In this document: positions 1-9,426 of the stretch, one piece after another
How the letters are laid out: every line of letters starts with the position of its first letter
Numbering within the stretch: position 1 is the stretch's first letter
Assembly (NCBI GenBank): GCA_018269005.1
Contig: JAFDVK010000012.1
Span: forward strand, 1 to 64,000
DNA: 64,000 bases
Reading direction: 5' to 3'
From: Acidobacteriota bacterium
GTDB taxonomy: Bacteria; Acidobacteriota; Blastocatellia; Pyrinomonadales; Pyrinomonadaceae
Program-made: the position numbers and the translations under genes
Notes under the pieces: generated by a model
What the model was told of the DNA's origin: nothing
The model's database searches: none
The model's input: the letters and a program-made list of their open reading frames with translations, nothing else

Positions 1-1056
1 GTCACGCTCGGTGCCATGGGCCGCAACGGACTCTTGCCTCACACGGACGGCCTAACGGGTAAGAAGTTCGGATGGTTCGGCAAGGAACTGCCAAAGAACG
101 CGGGCAGCACCTGGAACCCGTTCGCCGCTCCTCTGCCGACGCCGACACCGCAGCTTGCGAAAGAATACATTTACGCGGGTTCGCGGCTATTGGCGGTCGA
201 GGATGCAAATGCCAATGCCGCGCCGCCTACAGATCTCGCTGTCTGGAGACCGTCTTCCGGTGTGTGGTGGATCATGGCCGGAAATGGTTCTCCTCAAGTC
301 GTACAAGGCTGGGGAATGCAGGGCGACATTCCGGTTGCGGGCGATTACGACGGCGATGGCAAGACGGACTTTGCGGTCGTAAGGCCGGGAGCGAGTTCGC
401 TCGACTGGTACGTGATCAATTCGAGCAGCGGAGCCTCGACCGGCGGCAGCTTTGGCCTTAAGACAGACAAGGCGGTTCCGGCCGACTACGACGGTGATGG
501 AAGGACGGATTGGGCGGTCTATCGTTTTTCGAACAACACCTGGTACATCTTGCAAAGCTCCGATTCGCAGACGGTCTACCTTGCTTATGGCACCTCCGGT
601 GATGAGCCTGCTCCTGCCGACTTCGACGGCGACGGCAAGGCGGATCCGACGGTTTGGCGCCTCAGCAACTCGACCTTCTACACGGCTCGCAGTTCCGATA
701 ACACAACGCAGTCGATGAATATGGCTCTCGCGGGCTACACATACGCCTCGGGAGACGTTCCGGTTTCGGGTGACTACGACGGTGACGGAAAGGCGAATGA
801 CGCCATCCGCAACGGTGCCTCCTGGCTGATCGCAAACGGCTCGCTCTCATCTGTCACCGCCAACACGCCTTCCGGCGATCAGGCCTCTGACAAGCCCGTT
901 CAGAACGACTACGACGGTGACGGCATCTGCGACATTGCCGTCTGGCGTGACTCAAACGGCACCTGGTACATTCGCCAGTCGTCAAACGCCACAACCCGCA
1001 CCGTCCAATGGGGCACCACCGGCGACACCCCCGTCCCCGCAAACTGGAGAAGGTAG
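1..1056 (+). CDS. VCBS/FG-GAP repeat protein, C-terminal part
   Basis: The reading frame is open to the window edge, so the N-terminus is missing; the ATG at 16 is probably internal. After a Pro/Thr linker and a segment resembling RHS-type 'KEYIYAG' ends, about six repeats of roughly 45 residues follow. Each has a calcium-loop-like D-x-DGDGK motif followed by 'WYI.SS'-like strands. Such repeats build integrin-like beta-propellers in exported proteins. No enzymatic motif is visible. The protein stops at NWRR, 39 bp before the RHS gene on the same strand, so it could be part of the same transcription unit. The repeats are of the same type as the C-terminal half of the protein at 43392-45554. 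Seen: repeats and truncation. Inferred: extracellular location, since the signal region lies outside the window. Confidence 0.85.
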   Translation, partial: VTLGAMGRNGLLPHTDGLTGKKFGWFGKELPKNAGSTWNPFAAPLPTPTPQLAKEYIYAGSRLLAVEDANANAAPPTDLAVWRPSSGVWWIMAGNGSPQVVQGWGMQGDIPVAGDYDGDGKTDFAVVRPGASSLDWYVINSSSGASTGGSFGLKTDKAVPADYDGDGRTDWAVYRFSNNTWYILQSSDSQTVYLAYGTSGDEPAPADFDGDGKADPTVWRLSNSTFYTARSSDNTTQSMNMALAGYTYASGDVPVSGDYDGDGKANDAIRNGASWLIANGSLSSVTANTPSGDQASDKPVQNDYDGDGICDIAVWRDSNGTWYIRQSSNATTRTVQWGTTGDTPVPANWRR

Positions 1057-1095
1057 TTTCCCGACATAAGTCGGCTTCTTCTTGATTGGAGATAA

Positions 1096-4000
1096 ATGAT
1101 GAACTCACGTATCATTCACATCGCAGAAAGGATCTTGATCGCCGCACTACTTTTCGTGTCCTTCGCCCTCGCGGTAAATGCTCAACCGACCGGCGCTGAC
1201 TCGCCCCAGAGTGGCCATGAAACGAGTGGAAGGGCCGATCAGAACAATAAGAGCATCTCGCGCGTGAATCCAAATACACTCGCGATGGAGCTTGAGCTGC
1301 CGATCCTCTCGTATCCGGGACGTGCAGGCAACGGCTCGTCGATCTCCTACTCTTATTCTTCGAAGGTATGGCGGATGAGTCCCGGAGAACCGTGGTGGCG
1401 ATGGGTCAACTCTCACAAAGTTTACATAACTGACCTTTCTCCGATATTCGGAGAAAATACAGCCGGAGGCTGGACGACGAGTCTTGCACCTCCACGAATA
1501 GAATACAAATACGAAATCTACGATCAAGACGGAAGTTCGTACACTTCGCCGATCGACGGTTTGTACCGCGATCAGCAATGGAATAATTTCATCGAATCTT
1601 TGACAACCATCACCCCAAACTTTGCTCAGCTATTATGTACGGCTGGTGGCTTTTGTTGCACGCTTTATATTTGTCATGCGCCGGATGCGAACCACCAGAT
1701 AAACTGTAACTGTTACAATTGGATACCAAACCCAGGAGTCTTTCCATTTCCTGAGAACCCACCCCCACCGGAACCTCCCGGTCCACCACCACCCGGAGGT
1801 GGATCGCCTACGCCCGCCCTCTACTACGTGCGACGATATACTGCCTACCTGCCTGACGGTTCGCAGCATGAGTTCCGATCGACCACCGGACCGACACAGT
1901 GTGGGAGCCAGAACGGATGCCCTGAAACGGGTGATGGTTATGGGACTTATCTCTCGGTGGACGACTCTGGAACAAGGTTAGAGAGAGACGCGGGGGGATC
2001 AACGATCTACATGCCGGACGGCGGCAAGTATGTCTTTCCCGCAACGCCTACAAACAATCTTGCAGGAAACCTTCCGAGCAAGTATGTTGATGCGGATGGC
2101 AACGTAACCACGTATTCGACTACCAACGACACAGTATCGAGTGTAACGACTGCGACTGTTACCGATACCTTTGGGCGACAGGTTCACGATGTCATGCCGC
2201 TCAATACCAGCATGCAGCGGCACTCGGCTGGAACTGAAATAATGGATCTTGACGGCATCGGGTCGGCGAAGCAGCATTATGAAGTAACGTGGAAGAACCT
2301 AAAACCATTCGATTGCGAAACCGACACGACCGGAACGTGTGGCGGGGGCGATGGTGCCCTTGAGGATCAAACCCAAAAGTTGTTTTACCCTGGTAGATAC
2401 AAGAGGGTTAACGGCTCTACGTATGTCGATCTGTTAACCAATCCCGGTAATATCAATGACCCGGCCAACGAAGTACTCTTTCCGAACAACGGATTATTCG
2501 GGCTTGCTTCAGTAACTGGTCATGCGGGCGTTTATGATGCGGATGGAAACATTATGCTCGACGGGGACGGCCGTGCACTGGTCGCGCCGAGCCGTTTCAA
2601 TCCGGTCGTGCTCTCGAAGGTGACGCTTCCGAACGGCAAATCCTACGAATTCAAGTACAACCGTTATGGAGAGATCACGAAGATCCTCTACCCGACTGGC
2701 AAGGTAGAGGAGTTCGATTATGGTTACATCGCGCCCATCGACGGTGCCGATGAGATGGCGTATGCACAGACGAACCGGGGCGTGATCGAACGCCGAGTTT
2801 ACGCGTCCGAGGGATCGACTCCCGAACAGGTTTGGAGGTACTCTGCGGGCATTGATCCTGTATCGAACGCCTATACAGTCACCACTATCGCACCAACCGG
2901 ATCTGAGGCCGATGGCCATGGAATCAAGACCGAGCGGCGTCTCATCTCGGCTTGGATCAACGATAACTTCGGCTATCATGATCCGTTACAAGGCAAAGCA
3001 TACGACGAACGCGTATTTTCCGAGGGTGCCAACGGCACGCTCCGTTCCCGCACGCTTACCGATTGGTTCGCAAAAGAGGTCGACGGTCGAAAGTCCGATG
3101 CACGCGTTAAACGGACGATTACGATCTCGATCGAGAATGGCCAGGCTCTTGCGACGATGAAGGAGAACGAGTACGCGGTGCCGGGACAGGCCGGAGCGCC
3201 GTCCGGTGCCGACTACTTCGCTCAACTCAACGTCAAATCCGTCAAGACACATCACTTCCGCACGATTCCGGTATCGTTGGCCGAGACGGGGACGATCGAC
3301 CAGATCGCGGCGTATTTTAGCTCAGCGACGGTGGCTACGAAGGAAGAAACCGACTACCTTTACGACGACGACTATCATGCCCGCGGCATCAATGCTCTGC
3401 CCTTGGAGACACGGTCGATCGATCCTGCTACCGGCAACGTGTTGGCGAAGGTACAAACCGTTTACGATAATGAACCCCATCACGCTAGCTATCCCTTTAC
3501 GTATCTGAGCCAAAAATACGACCTCGCAACGAGCTATAACTGCAACCCAACAACACCCTGTTGGGAAGACCCGGATACCAAATATCGCGGGCATCCTACG
3601 ACGACGCGGGTTTGGGACAGCGACAACAGCACGTGGATCGAAACGCATACGAACTACGACATTTTCGGCAATGCAGTAAAGGTAAGGAATGCCGTAGGTA
3701 ATGAAGTTACGACCGAGTTCGCGGCTACCTACAACTATGCGTATCCTACCAAGGTAACCACATCTGCGCCCGATCCTACGAATACTACGGGCACGGATCA
3801 GACATCCTCGGTCGAAACAACGTATGATCCTAATACGGGCTTGCCTGTCACCGTCAAGGACGATTTCGGGCAGATAACGGCGACGGAATACAACGATCCG
3901 CTGCTTCGGCCGACGCGTGTTTACGGGCAGAATTTCACTGCGCCGGAAAGCCAGACGATCTACGACGACAACGCCCGCACCGTAAAGGTGCGCAAGCAGC

Positions 4001-6975
4001 TTGACGCCAATAATTGGGACGAGGCGACGACGTTTTTCGACGTTTTTGGGCGCCCCATTAAGACGCAGGCAAAAGACAGCCAGGGCGATGTTTTTGTTGA
4101 GACGCATTACGATCATCTTGGGCGTGCAGACCGGGTAACAAGCCCGTATCGCTCTACGGATACGCCCCTTTGGTCGAAGACCCGCTTCGACGATCTCGGC
4201 CGAGCCGTCGAGACGTTCGCGCCAACGGAATTGTCCGGTCTTGCCAATGCACAAAGCCTCGGCGTGACTTCGTATGATATTTCGTCAGCGCCGGGATATT
4301 TTGGGGTTGCGGTAAAAACGACCGATGCGTCGGGGCGTGAGTCCTTAAGCGTCACCAACGCGCTCGGCCAGCTCATAGTTGTCGAAGAACCCGACAGCGA
4401 CGGGCACGCCGTTCCGTTGCCGACATCGACTCCACAGCCTCAACCTTCGCCTGGCGGTGGAGGCGGGACAGGCCAATGCGTCATCCCCGAAAACTGTCAA
4501 GGCAGCTTTGCCGGCGGCAGCTTCCCTTCCTACGCGACGTACTACAAATACGACGTTAAGGGCCATATGGTCGAGGCCATTCAGGGCGATCAGCATCGTT
4601 ACTTCAAGTACGACTCGCTTGGACGTATGATCCGCGTGCGGCAGCCGGAGCAGGAGGTGAACGCATCCTTGAACATGACGGACGCGTATAATACTTCGGG
4701 GCAGTGGACGGCCGGGTTTACGTACGACGTTATGGGCAACGTTTTGACAGCGACGGACGCAAAGAACGTTACGATCACGAACACCTATGACAAGGCCAAC
4801 CGCGTCACTTCGCGCACGTATTCGAACGAGCCTCAGGGCGTAACGACGCCTCCGGTTCATTTTTACTACGACGGCAAAGGCCTCGCCCAGCCGCAGTCGC
4901 CGAATTTCGCAAAAGGCAAGCTCACGAGGGTCGAGAACGGGATATCCGCGACCGAATATATGACGTTCGACAATTTCGGGCGTCTGACGCGTTCGCGGCA
5001 GATCACCGACGGCGTCGTTTACGGCGACGACGCCCACCCGATCACCTACACATACAACCTCTCCGGTGCCTTGGTGCAGGAAACTTACCCTTCAGGCCGC
5101 GTCGTCAAGAACGACTTCGAATCCGATGGCGATCTTGCACGGATCTATGGGAATGCGGCGGTCGCTGCTCCGGAACGGACGTATGCGAACTCGTTCAGTT
5201 ACACGACGGACGGCAGGATAGAGAGTCTCAGGCTTGGGAACGGTCTGTGGGAAAAGGCGGTATTCAACAGCCGCCGACAGGTGACGGAGCTGAATCTCGG
5301 ACACGGGCTTGACGGCGATCTGTGGAAGCTTGGCTACGAATACGGTGAATTGCGAACCGACGGGACGGTCGATACGGTGAAGAATACGGGTAACATCGCG
5401 CGTCAAGCCGTCAGCTTTAACGGCCTCCCGCAGCCATTTGTCCAGTCTTACAGATACGATTCCCTGTTCCGTTTGACCGAAGCGACCGAGACCCAGAACG
5501 GAACACAGACCTGGACACAGCAGTTCGGATACGACCGATATGGCAATCGCGTTTCGACGGCACAGAATATTTCAGGGATCGCAAACAACACGACACCGGC
5601 GGTCGATCCTTTGACCAACCGTTTTGTCACTGCGGGGACGACGTTCCAATACGATCTTAATGGAAATCTCGTGCAGGATCAGGAAGGCCGCCAATTTACA
5701 TTTAATGGTGATAACAAGCAATCGGTCGTGAAGGATGCGAATGGCAACAAGATCGGAGAGTATTTCTACGATGGCGAAGGCCGCAGAGTGAAGAAACTCG
5801 TTTACGACCCCAATGGCGTCTTGCAGGAAACCACTATTTTTGTTTATTCCTCAGGAAAGCTCATTGCCGAATACTCAACTGCTGCACCATCGGCGAATCC
5901 GACGACGAACTACACCGCGACGGATATGCTTGGGAGTCCGAGGGTGCTGACGGATAGTCTCGGGAATGTTGTTTCGAGACGCGATTTTCTGCCCTTTGGC
6001 GAGGAAATTTCACCGGATGGAAGTCATCGAACATCGAGCCTTAACTACGATTTCGTTGATGGCATCAGACAGAAATTCACGGGCTACCAGCGTGACGAGG
6101 AAACCAATCTCGATTTTGCGGAAGCCAGATACTATAGCAACCAACACGCGAGATTCACTGCCGTTGACCCATTGTTGGCGTCCGGCAAATCCGCCAACCC
6201 ACAGACTTTTAATCGGTACGTGTATACCATGAACCGACCGCTTGTACTAACGGACGCTAAAGGTCTACAGGCAGGTTGTCCCCCAGGTGTACCTGGCACC
6301 GGTTGCGCTGAAGAAGTAGTCGCCGTAATCGTGATCTGGGTACGGACAATTAATAACTATTTGAACTATAAAGACGGAGCTTTCGAGCTAGATCAACTAC
6401 CGGAGGGTACCAGGTACCGAGAGCGATTTACCTCTCATGGCCCGATAGGGGAATTCATCCAGCCGGGCCAGCCAGTTGGAGATGCTATTAAGGCGGGAAA
6501 TAAAGCAATGGATGATTTGAATACACATGTAATTCAGAAGATTCCATTGATGAACAATTTAGTGAACGCCCAGATGAACGGGGTAAAGGGCGACAATGCC
6601 GGTGTGGTTAAGGAAATGGGCCTGTTTGGTTTCGATCTAGGTACGACGCTTTTTACAGGTGGTACGGGTAAGGCAGTTACAAAAGCCGGAACGACGGTGC
6701 TGGGAAAGTTCCCGAAATATCTTGAAGTTGCTTCTGAACTTGGCGCCAATCGATTTAATATACCTGGCAAAATATGGAAAGGCATGAGCGCTGTAGAACA
6801 ATGGGCTGCCAATCGGAAGTTTCTTGATCGAGCGATAGCCCGCGGTGATCAAATTCTACTCTCTGATCCAATTTCGGATCTGTCAAAGGTCACCGGAAGC
6901 CTGCGAAAAGAGATAGATTACCTAATCAGTAAGGGCTATAAATTAAGCGAGGATGGTAAAGAGTTGATCAAATAA
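1096..6975 (+). CDS. RHS repeat protein with C-terminal polymorphic toxin domain
   Basis: This 1959-residue protein starts with a clear Sec signal peptide (residues 1-29, ending NA|Q) after GGAGA at a good distance. YD-type RHS repeats fill most of the length, broken by proline-rich segments near residues 215-235 and 1110-1130. The conserved tip ('DMLGSPRVLTD', then 'ARFTAVDPL') ends near residue 1707. The remaining ~250 residues are unrelated to RHS. They end in a domain with 'FNIPGKIW.GMS..EQWAANRKFLDRAIARGD' spacing and a final EI.YL...GYKLS.DGK, as seen at the C-termini of many RHS and haemagglutinin-type contact toxins. RHS shells encapsulate and deliver such toxins. The candidate immunity gene starts 3 bases after the stop. 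The toxin activity is inferred from family resemblance only; a nuclease is likely but its catalytic residues are not assigned here. Confidence 0.93.
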   Translation: MMNSRIIHIAERILIAALLFVSFALAVNAQPTGADSPQSGHETSGRADQNNKSISRVNPNTLAMELELPILSYPGRAGNGSSISYSYSSKVWRMSPGEPWWRWVNSHKVYITDLSPIFGENTAGGWTTSLAPPRIEYKYEIYDQDGSSYTSPIDGLYRDQQWNNFIESLTTITPNFAQLLCTAGGFCCTLYICHAPDANHQINCNCYNWIPNPGVFPFPENPPPPEPPGPPPPGGGSPTPALYYVRRYTAYLPDGSQHEFRSTTGPTQCGSQNGCPETGDGYGTYLSVDDSGTRLERDAGGSTIYMPDGGKYVFPATPTNNLAGNLPSKYVDADGNVTTYSTTNDTVSSVTTATVTDTFGRQVHDVMPLNTSMQRHSAGTEIMDLDGIGSAKQHYEVTWKNLKPFDCETDTTGTCGGGDGALEDQTQKLFYPGRYKRVNGSTYVDLLTNPGNINDPANEVLFPNNGLFGLASVTGHAGVYDADGNIMLDGDGRALVAPSRFNPVVLSKVTLPNGKSYEFKYNRYGEITKILYPTGKVEEFDYGYIAPIDGADEMAYAQTNRGVIERRVYASEGSTPEQVWRYSAGIDPVSNAYTVTTIAPTGSEADGHGIKTERRLISAWINDNFGYHDPLQGKAYDERVFSEGANGTLRSRTLTDWFAKEVDGRKSDARVKRTITISIENGQALATMKENEYAVPGQAGAPSGADYFAQLNVKSVKTHHFRTIPVSLAETGTIDQIAAYFSSATVATKEETDYLYDDDYHARGINALPLETRSIDPATGNVLAKVQTVYDNEPHHASYPFTYLSQKYDLATSYNCNPTTPCWEDPDTKYRGHPTTTRVWDSDNSTWIETHTNYDIFGNAVKVRNAVGNEVTTEFAATYNYAYPTKVTTSAPDPTNTTGTDQTSSVETTYDPNTGLPVTVKDDFGQITATEYNDPLLRPTRVYGQNFTAPESQTIYDDNARTVKVRKQLDANNWDEATTFFDVFGRPIKTQAKDSQGDVFVETHYDHLGRADRVTSPYRSTDTPLWSKTRFDDLGRAVETFAPTELSGLANAQSLGVTSYDISSAPGYFGVAVKTTDASGRESLSVTNALGQLIVVEEPDSDGHAVPLPTSTPQPQPSPGGGGGTGQCVIPENCQGSFAGGSFPSYATYYKYDVKGHMVEAIQGDQHRYFKYDSLGRMIRVRQPEQEVNASLNMTDAYNTSGQWTAGFTYDVMGNVLTATDAKNVTITNTYDKANRVTSRTYSNEPQGVTTPPVHFYYDGKGLAQPQSPNFAKGKLTRVENGISATEYMTFDNFGRLTRSRQITDGVVYGDDAHPITYTYNLSGALVQETYPSGRVVKNDFESDGDLARIYGNAAVAAPERTYANSFSYTTDGRIESLRLGNGLWEKAVFNSRRQVTELNLGHGLDGDLWKLGYEYGELRTDGTVDTVKNTGNIARQAVSFNGLPQPFVQSYRYDSLFRLTEATETQNGTQTWTQQFGYDRYGNRVSTAQNISGIANNTTPAVDPLTNRFVTAGTTFQYDLNGNLVQDQEGRQFTFNGDNKQSVVKDANGNKIGEYFYDGEGRRVKKLVYDPNGVLQETTIFVYSSGKLIAEYSTAAPSANPTTNYTATDMLGSPRVLTDSLGNVVSRRDFLPFGEEISPDGSHRTSSLNYDFVDGIRQKFTGYQRDEETNLDFAEARYYSNQHARFTAVDPLLASGKSANPQTFNRYVYTMNRPLVLTDAKGLQAGCPPGVPGTGCAEEVVAVIVIWVRTINNYLNYKDGAFELDQLPEGTRYRERFTSHGPIGEFIQPGQPVGDAIKAGNKAMDDLNTHVIQKIPLMNNLVNAQMNGVKGDNAGVVKEMGLFGFDLGTTLFTGGTGKAVTKAGTTVLGKFPKYLEVASELGANRFNIPGKIWKGMSAVEQWAANRKFLDRAIARGDQILLSDPISDLSKVTGSLRKEIDYLISKGYKLSEDGKELIK
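5893..6216 (+). repeat. RHS tip repeat, resident copy
   Basis: This segment of the large RHS gene encodes the conserved tip from the 'ANPTTNY' stretch to 'NPQTFNR'. It recurs at nearly identical DNA level at 7458-7781 (same length, 324 bp) and 9085-9414 (6 bp longer). The three copies point the same way and each leads into a different C-terminal sequence. They are natural substrates for recombination that would exchange the toxin end of the resident protein. Confidence 0.92.
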
Positions 6976-6977
6976 TT

Positions 6978-7352
6978 ATGGAAACGAATAAAATCGCCAA
7001 AGCGGTAGTTCAAATACCAAAAGTGTTGTACACGGAGTATCACGAGAGCGTATCTTTCCGCGACCTAATTTTGAACAGCACTTACTGTGGTTCTTCCGAA
7101 CGTGTTTCTGTAGAGATGCTCGCGAATGCGCTTAGCGAACATCCGGAAAATGTAGAAAACTGGCTCGCCTGGTCGGATAACAAACGAACAGACTCAGGTT
7201 GGTTCTTTCGGCGTCAGCTTGCGGGCGGTTTTGAAGTGGGCTATTTTCCTCATACCGAGGATCGGCCGAGCCTGCGATACGCTGAAACTGACATTTTTCT
7301 TGCGTGCGCGAAGTTCATCAAATATGAGATCGATGATGTATGTAGTGGGTGA
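6978..7352 (+). CDS. Candidate immunity protein for the RHS toxin
   Basis: A 124-residue acidic protein without signal peptide or membrane segment starts 3 bases after the RHS stop codon, the position expected of a cognate immunity gene. Its middle has a 'VENWLAWSDNKRTDSGW' stretch and its end an aromatic, acidic 'ACAKFIKYEID' helix. This overall pattern recalls small immunity proteins paired with contact-dependent toxins. Its stop (7350-7352) is followed at once by the frame of an orphan RHS tip, so the gene sits exactly between two RHS tips. A cytoplasmic location fits a toxin acting on nucleic acid. The role is inferred from position and size, and no named family is claimed. Confidence 0.75.
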   Translation: METNKIAKAVVQIPKVLYTEYHESVSFRDLILNSTYCGSSERVSVEMLANALSEHPENVENWLAWSDNKRTDSGWFFRRQLAGGFEVGYFPHTEDRPSLRYAETDIFLACAKFIKYEIDDVCSG

Positions 7353-7379
7353 GTCCCAGGAGGGCATCGGGTCAAGAAG

Positions 7380-8537
7380 GTGACGCAGACCGAGACGATC
7401 GTCTATGTTTACTCGAACGGGAAGCTTGCGGCTGAGTATTCGACCGCTGCGGCGCCTGCGAATCCGACGACGAACTACACCGAGACGGATATGCTTGGGA
7501 GTCCGAGGGTGTTGACGGATAGTCTCGGGAATGTCGTTTCGAGACGCGATTTTCTGCCATTCGGAGAGGAAATTTCACCGGATGGAAGTCATCGAACATC
7601 GAGCCTCAACTACAATTTCGGCGACGGCATCAGACAGAAATTCACAGGCTACCAAAGGGACGAAGAAACACAACTGGATTTCGCCGAAGCGCGAATGTAC
7701 TCGAATGGGCTTGGAAGATTCACCGCCGTCGACCCACTCCTCGCCTCCGGCAAATCCGCCAATCCCCAAACCTTCAACCGGTATCTCTATGTGGTAAATA
7801 ATCCAACGAGATACGTCGATCGAGACGGAAAATGTCCTAAGCCAGCGCTTAGCCCAGGCCAAGTTGGGATTTGCATAGAAGCGTTTATCGCTGCGAAAAA
7901 AATCAATGGAATCGGTAATGGTGACGGACGGACACACAGTTCAGATTCAGATGCCTCCGCTCGAATGAGAGTGTCCTTCATTCTCACCGCAACTGCTGAC
8001 AATATCCATCGTGAGGTGACCGAAAGCCTGATAACAAACAGCACTGTGTCGATTCCTGGCACGGTGACAACATTGGTTCCCGTCCCCACTGGAGAGTCAA
8101 CCGGTGAAATAAAGATTGGTGGCTATACAACAGCCGCCAAAGGAACGGCGGGTTTTGGTAATGGGCGAACCACCGAGACCATTCTCGACGTTGGTCTAAG
8201 AAATGGAAAGAATGGTGCGCAAGCTACCGCTGAGAGCGCGGTCGGAAGCGGCCTTTCTAGGGCTGCGGAGGCTATTGGAGGCGTACCAGCAGCCGCGGTG
8301 AAGATTGCTGAGGCACAGGTACCGAAAGGAACTATCGATGTTCAAGCTCGCGTGAAGCTTACGGGTAGCGGTGATAAGACTTCGGTTACAGCTAGAGCAC
8401 GAGCAAGACCATTTCCATCGGCGACTGGCTGGGCTTATATTGGGATGTCAGACGGTACCGTTAAAACTGTTCTGCTATTTCGCTACGACGAAACCAAACC
8501 ATCCGACCTTGTAAAGCCGATGCGGAGGATCAATTAG
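7380..8537 (+). CDS. Orphan RHS tip 1 with unrelated C-terminal domain
   Basis: The homologous frame opens right after the previous gene's stop, at 7353, and matches the parent RHS protein from its 'G.RVKK' position on; the first usable start is GTG 7380. It lacks the signal peptide and repeat shell, so it cannot be exported by itself as the parent is. Residues 1-135 are the conserved tip. From 'RYLYVVNNPTRYVDRDG' onward the sequence departs completely. About 250 residues follow, rich in Thr, Ala and Gly, with no motif I recognise; this is where a toxin would be. The next gene, 14 bp downstream, is a small lipoprotein that could be its partner. This matches displaced orphan tips known from other rhs loci. 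Whether it is expressed is not evident: no good ribosome-binding site precedes the GTG. Confidence 0.75.
   Translation: MTQTETIVYVYSNGKLAAEYSTAAAPANPTTNYTETDMLGSPRVLTDSLGNVVSRRDFLPFGEEISPDGSHRTSSLNYNFGDGIRQKFTGYQRDEETQLDFAEARMYSNGLGRFTAVDPLLASGKSANPQTFNRYLYVVNNPTRYVDRDGKCPKPALSPGQVGICIEAFIAAKKINGIGNGDGRTHSSDSDASARMRVSFILTATADNIHREVTESLITNSTVSIPGTVTTLVPVPTGESTGEIKIGGYTTAAKGTAGFGNGRTTETILDVGLRNGKNGAQATAESAVGSGLSRAAEAIGGVPAAAVKIAEAQVPKGTIDVQARVKLTGSGDKTSVTARARARPFPSATGWAYIGMSDGTVKTVLLFRYDETKPSDLVKPMRRIN
7458..7781 (+). repeat. RHS tip repeat, orphan copy 1
   Basis: Direct repeat of 5893-6216 with the same length and only scattered differences. Recombination between the two copies would delete the resident toxin end and its immunity gene and attach the C-terminal domain of orphan tip 1 to the full RHS protein. 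Confidence 0.92.
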
Positions 8538-8551
8538 GGAGCCCCTTTTGT

Positions 8552-8971
8552 ATGAAAAAACTACTATTCGTTTTAGTATCGCTGATGATCTTCACGGTTG
8601 GATGCCGCTCCCAGGAATCGAAGCCGCCCGACGACTATCGCATAAAAATGGGGCCGGACGTTAAAGCCAACCTTGTCGTATTTTTTAAGAAGGAAGCTAC
8701 TTGGAAAGAAATCCTCGACTTTCAAACAAGCGTGATTGGGACACCAGATGAAACGGGCACTGGGTTCGAATCCCTGCCCGGAATGATGAGTGTTGTTCGG
8801 GTAGAAATTGACGGATTCGAAGGAGTTGCTATCAATTTCAAACCGTCTGCGACAGACGAGCAGCGTTCGTTCGTGCTTCAGCGCATTCGCGACTCTCAAA
8901 TCGTTTATAAGACTTATGTGAACCGTGTTCCTAGCGGTATAACCGACTTGGCTCGCCATGTGCCAGGATAA
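8552..8971 (+). CDS. Small lipoprotein between two orphan RHS tips
   Basis: A 139-residue protein begins MKKLLFVLVSLMIFTVGC, a type II signal peptide with lipobox TVGC, so it should be lipid-anchored in the cell envelope. The mature part (about 120 residues) contains no motif I recognise. It starts 14 bp after orphan tip 1, and its TAA stop overlaps the ATG of orphan tip 2 (TAATG). By position it would be the immunity or partner protein of orphan tip 1. If so, the toxin would act outside the cytoplasm, which is unusual for RHS toxins. Other small exported proteins follow RHS scraps in this window (15045, 15754, 16580, 17367, 37783). The function is unknown. Confidence 0.7.
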   Translation: MKKLLFVLVSLMIFTVGCRSQESKPPDDYRIKMGPDVKANLVVFFKKEATWKEILDFQTSVIGTPDETGTGFESLPGMMSVVRVEIDGFEGVAINFKPSATDEQRSFVLQRIRDSQIVYKTYVNRVPSGITDLARHVPG

Positions 8972-9426
8972 TGGTTCTAAAGGGAAAGCGTGTCAAAAAG
9001 GAAGTCATCGCGACCGGCGAGACGACCGTGTTTGTGTATTCGAGCGGCAAGCTCGTTGCCGAATACTCGACCGCTGCACCATCGGCGAATCCGACGACGA
9101 ACTACACGGCGACGGATATGCTTGGGAGTCCGAGGGTGTTGACGGATTCGTTCGGGAATGTTGTTTCGAGGAGAGATTTTTTGCCGTTCGGTGAGGAGCT
9201 TTATGCGGATGGCGTGCACCGCAGCGTCGCGGGCAAGTATTCGCAAACCGGTCAGGACGGCGTGCGCCAACGCTTCACGGGCTATCAGAAGGACGTCGAG
9301 ACCTCGCTCGACTTCGCCGAGGCCCGTATGTACGCCAACACCTACGGCCGCTTCACAGCAGTTGATCCGTTGCTCGCCTCAGGAAAGTCTGCCAATCCCC
9401 AAACCTTCAACCGCTTGGCAGGATGA
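8971..9426 (+). pseudogene. Orphan RHS tip 2, truncated at the element junction
   Basis: The frame starts at the ATG overlapping the lipoprotein stop and matches the parent RHS protein from the same 'G.RVKK' position as tip 1. It then runs through the conserved tip ('GNVVSRRDFLPFGEEL', 'FAEARMYANTYGRFTAVDPL'). After 'NPQTFNR' (9414) RHS similarity stops and the frame ends four codons later. The expected 'Y.Y..N.P....D..G' and toxin domain are absent. The sequence from about 9415 on belongs to the integrative element. It is therefore a decapitated cassette. Confidence 0.85.
9085..9414 (+). repeat. RHS tip repeat, orphan copy 2
   Basis: Third copy of the tip repeat found at 5893-6216 and 7458-7781. 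It is near-identical over its first ~80 bases, then more diverged, and 6 bp longer. The repeat stops exactly where the integrative element starts. Confidence 0.85.

Noticed and set aside
3322-4254. A 310-codon minus-strand frame inside the RHS gene
   Set aside because: Antisense to a strongly supported gene with Arg-rich composition; no start signals.
8755-8785. GGTTCGAATCC-like tRNA T-arm sequence
   Set aside because: It falls inside the lipoprotein gene, codes for GFES, and has no acceptor or anticodon arms around it.
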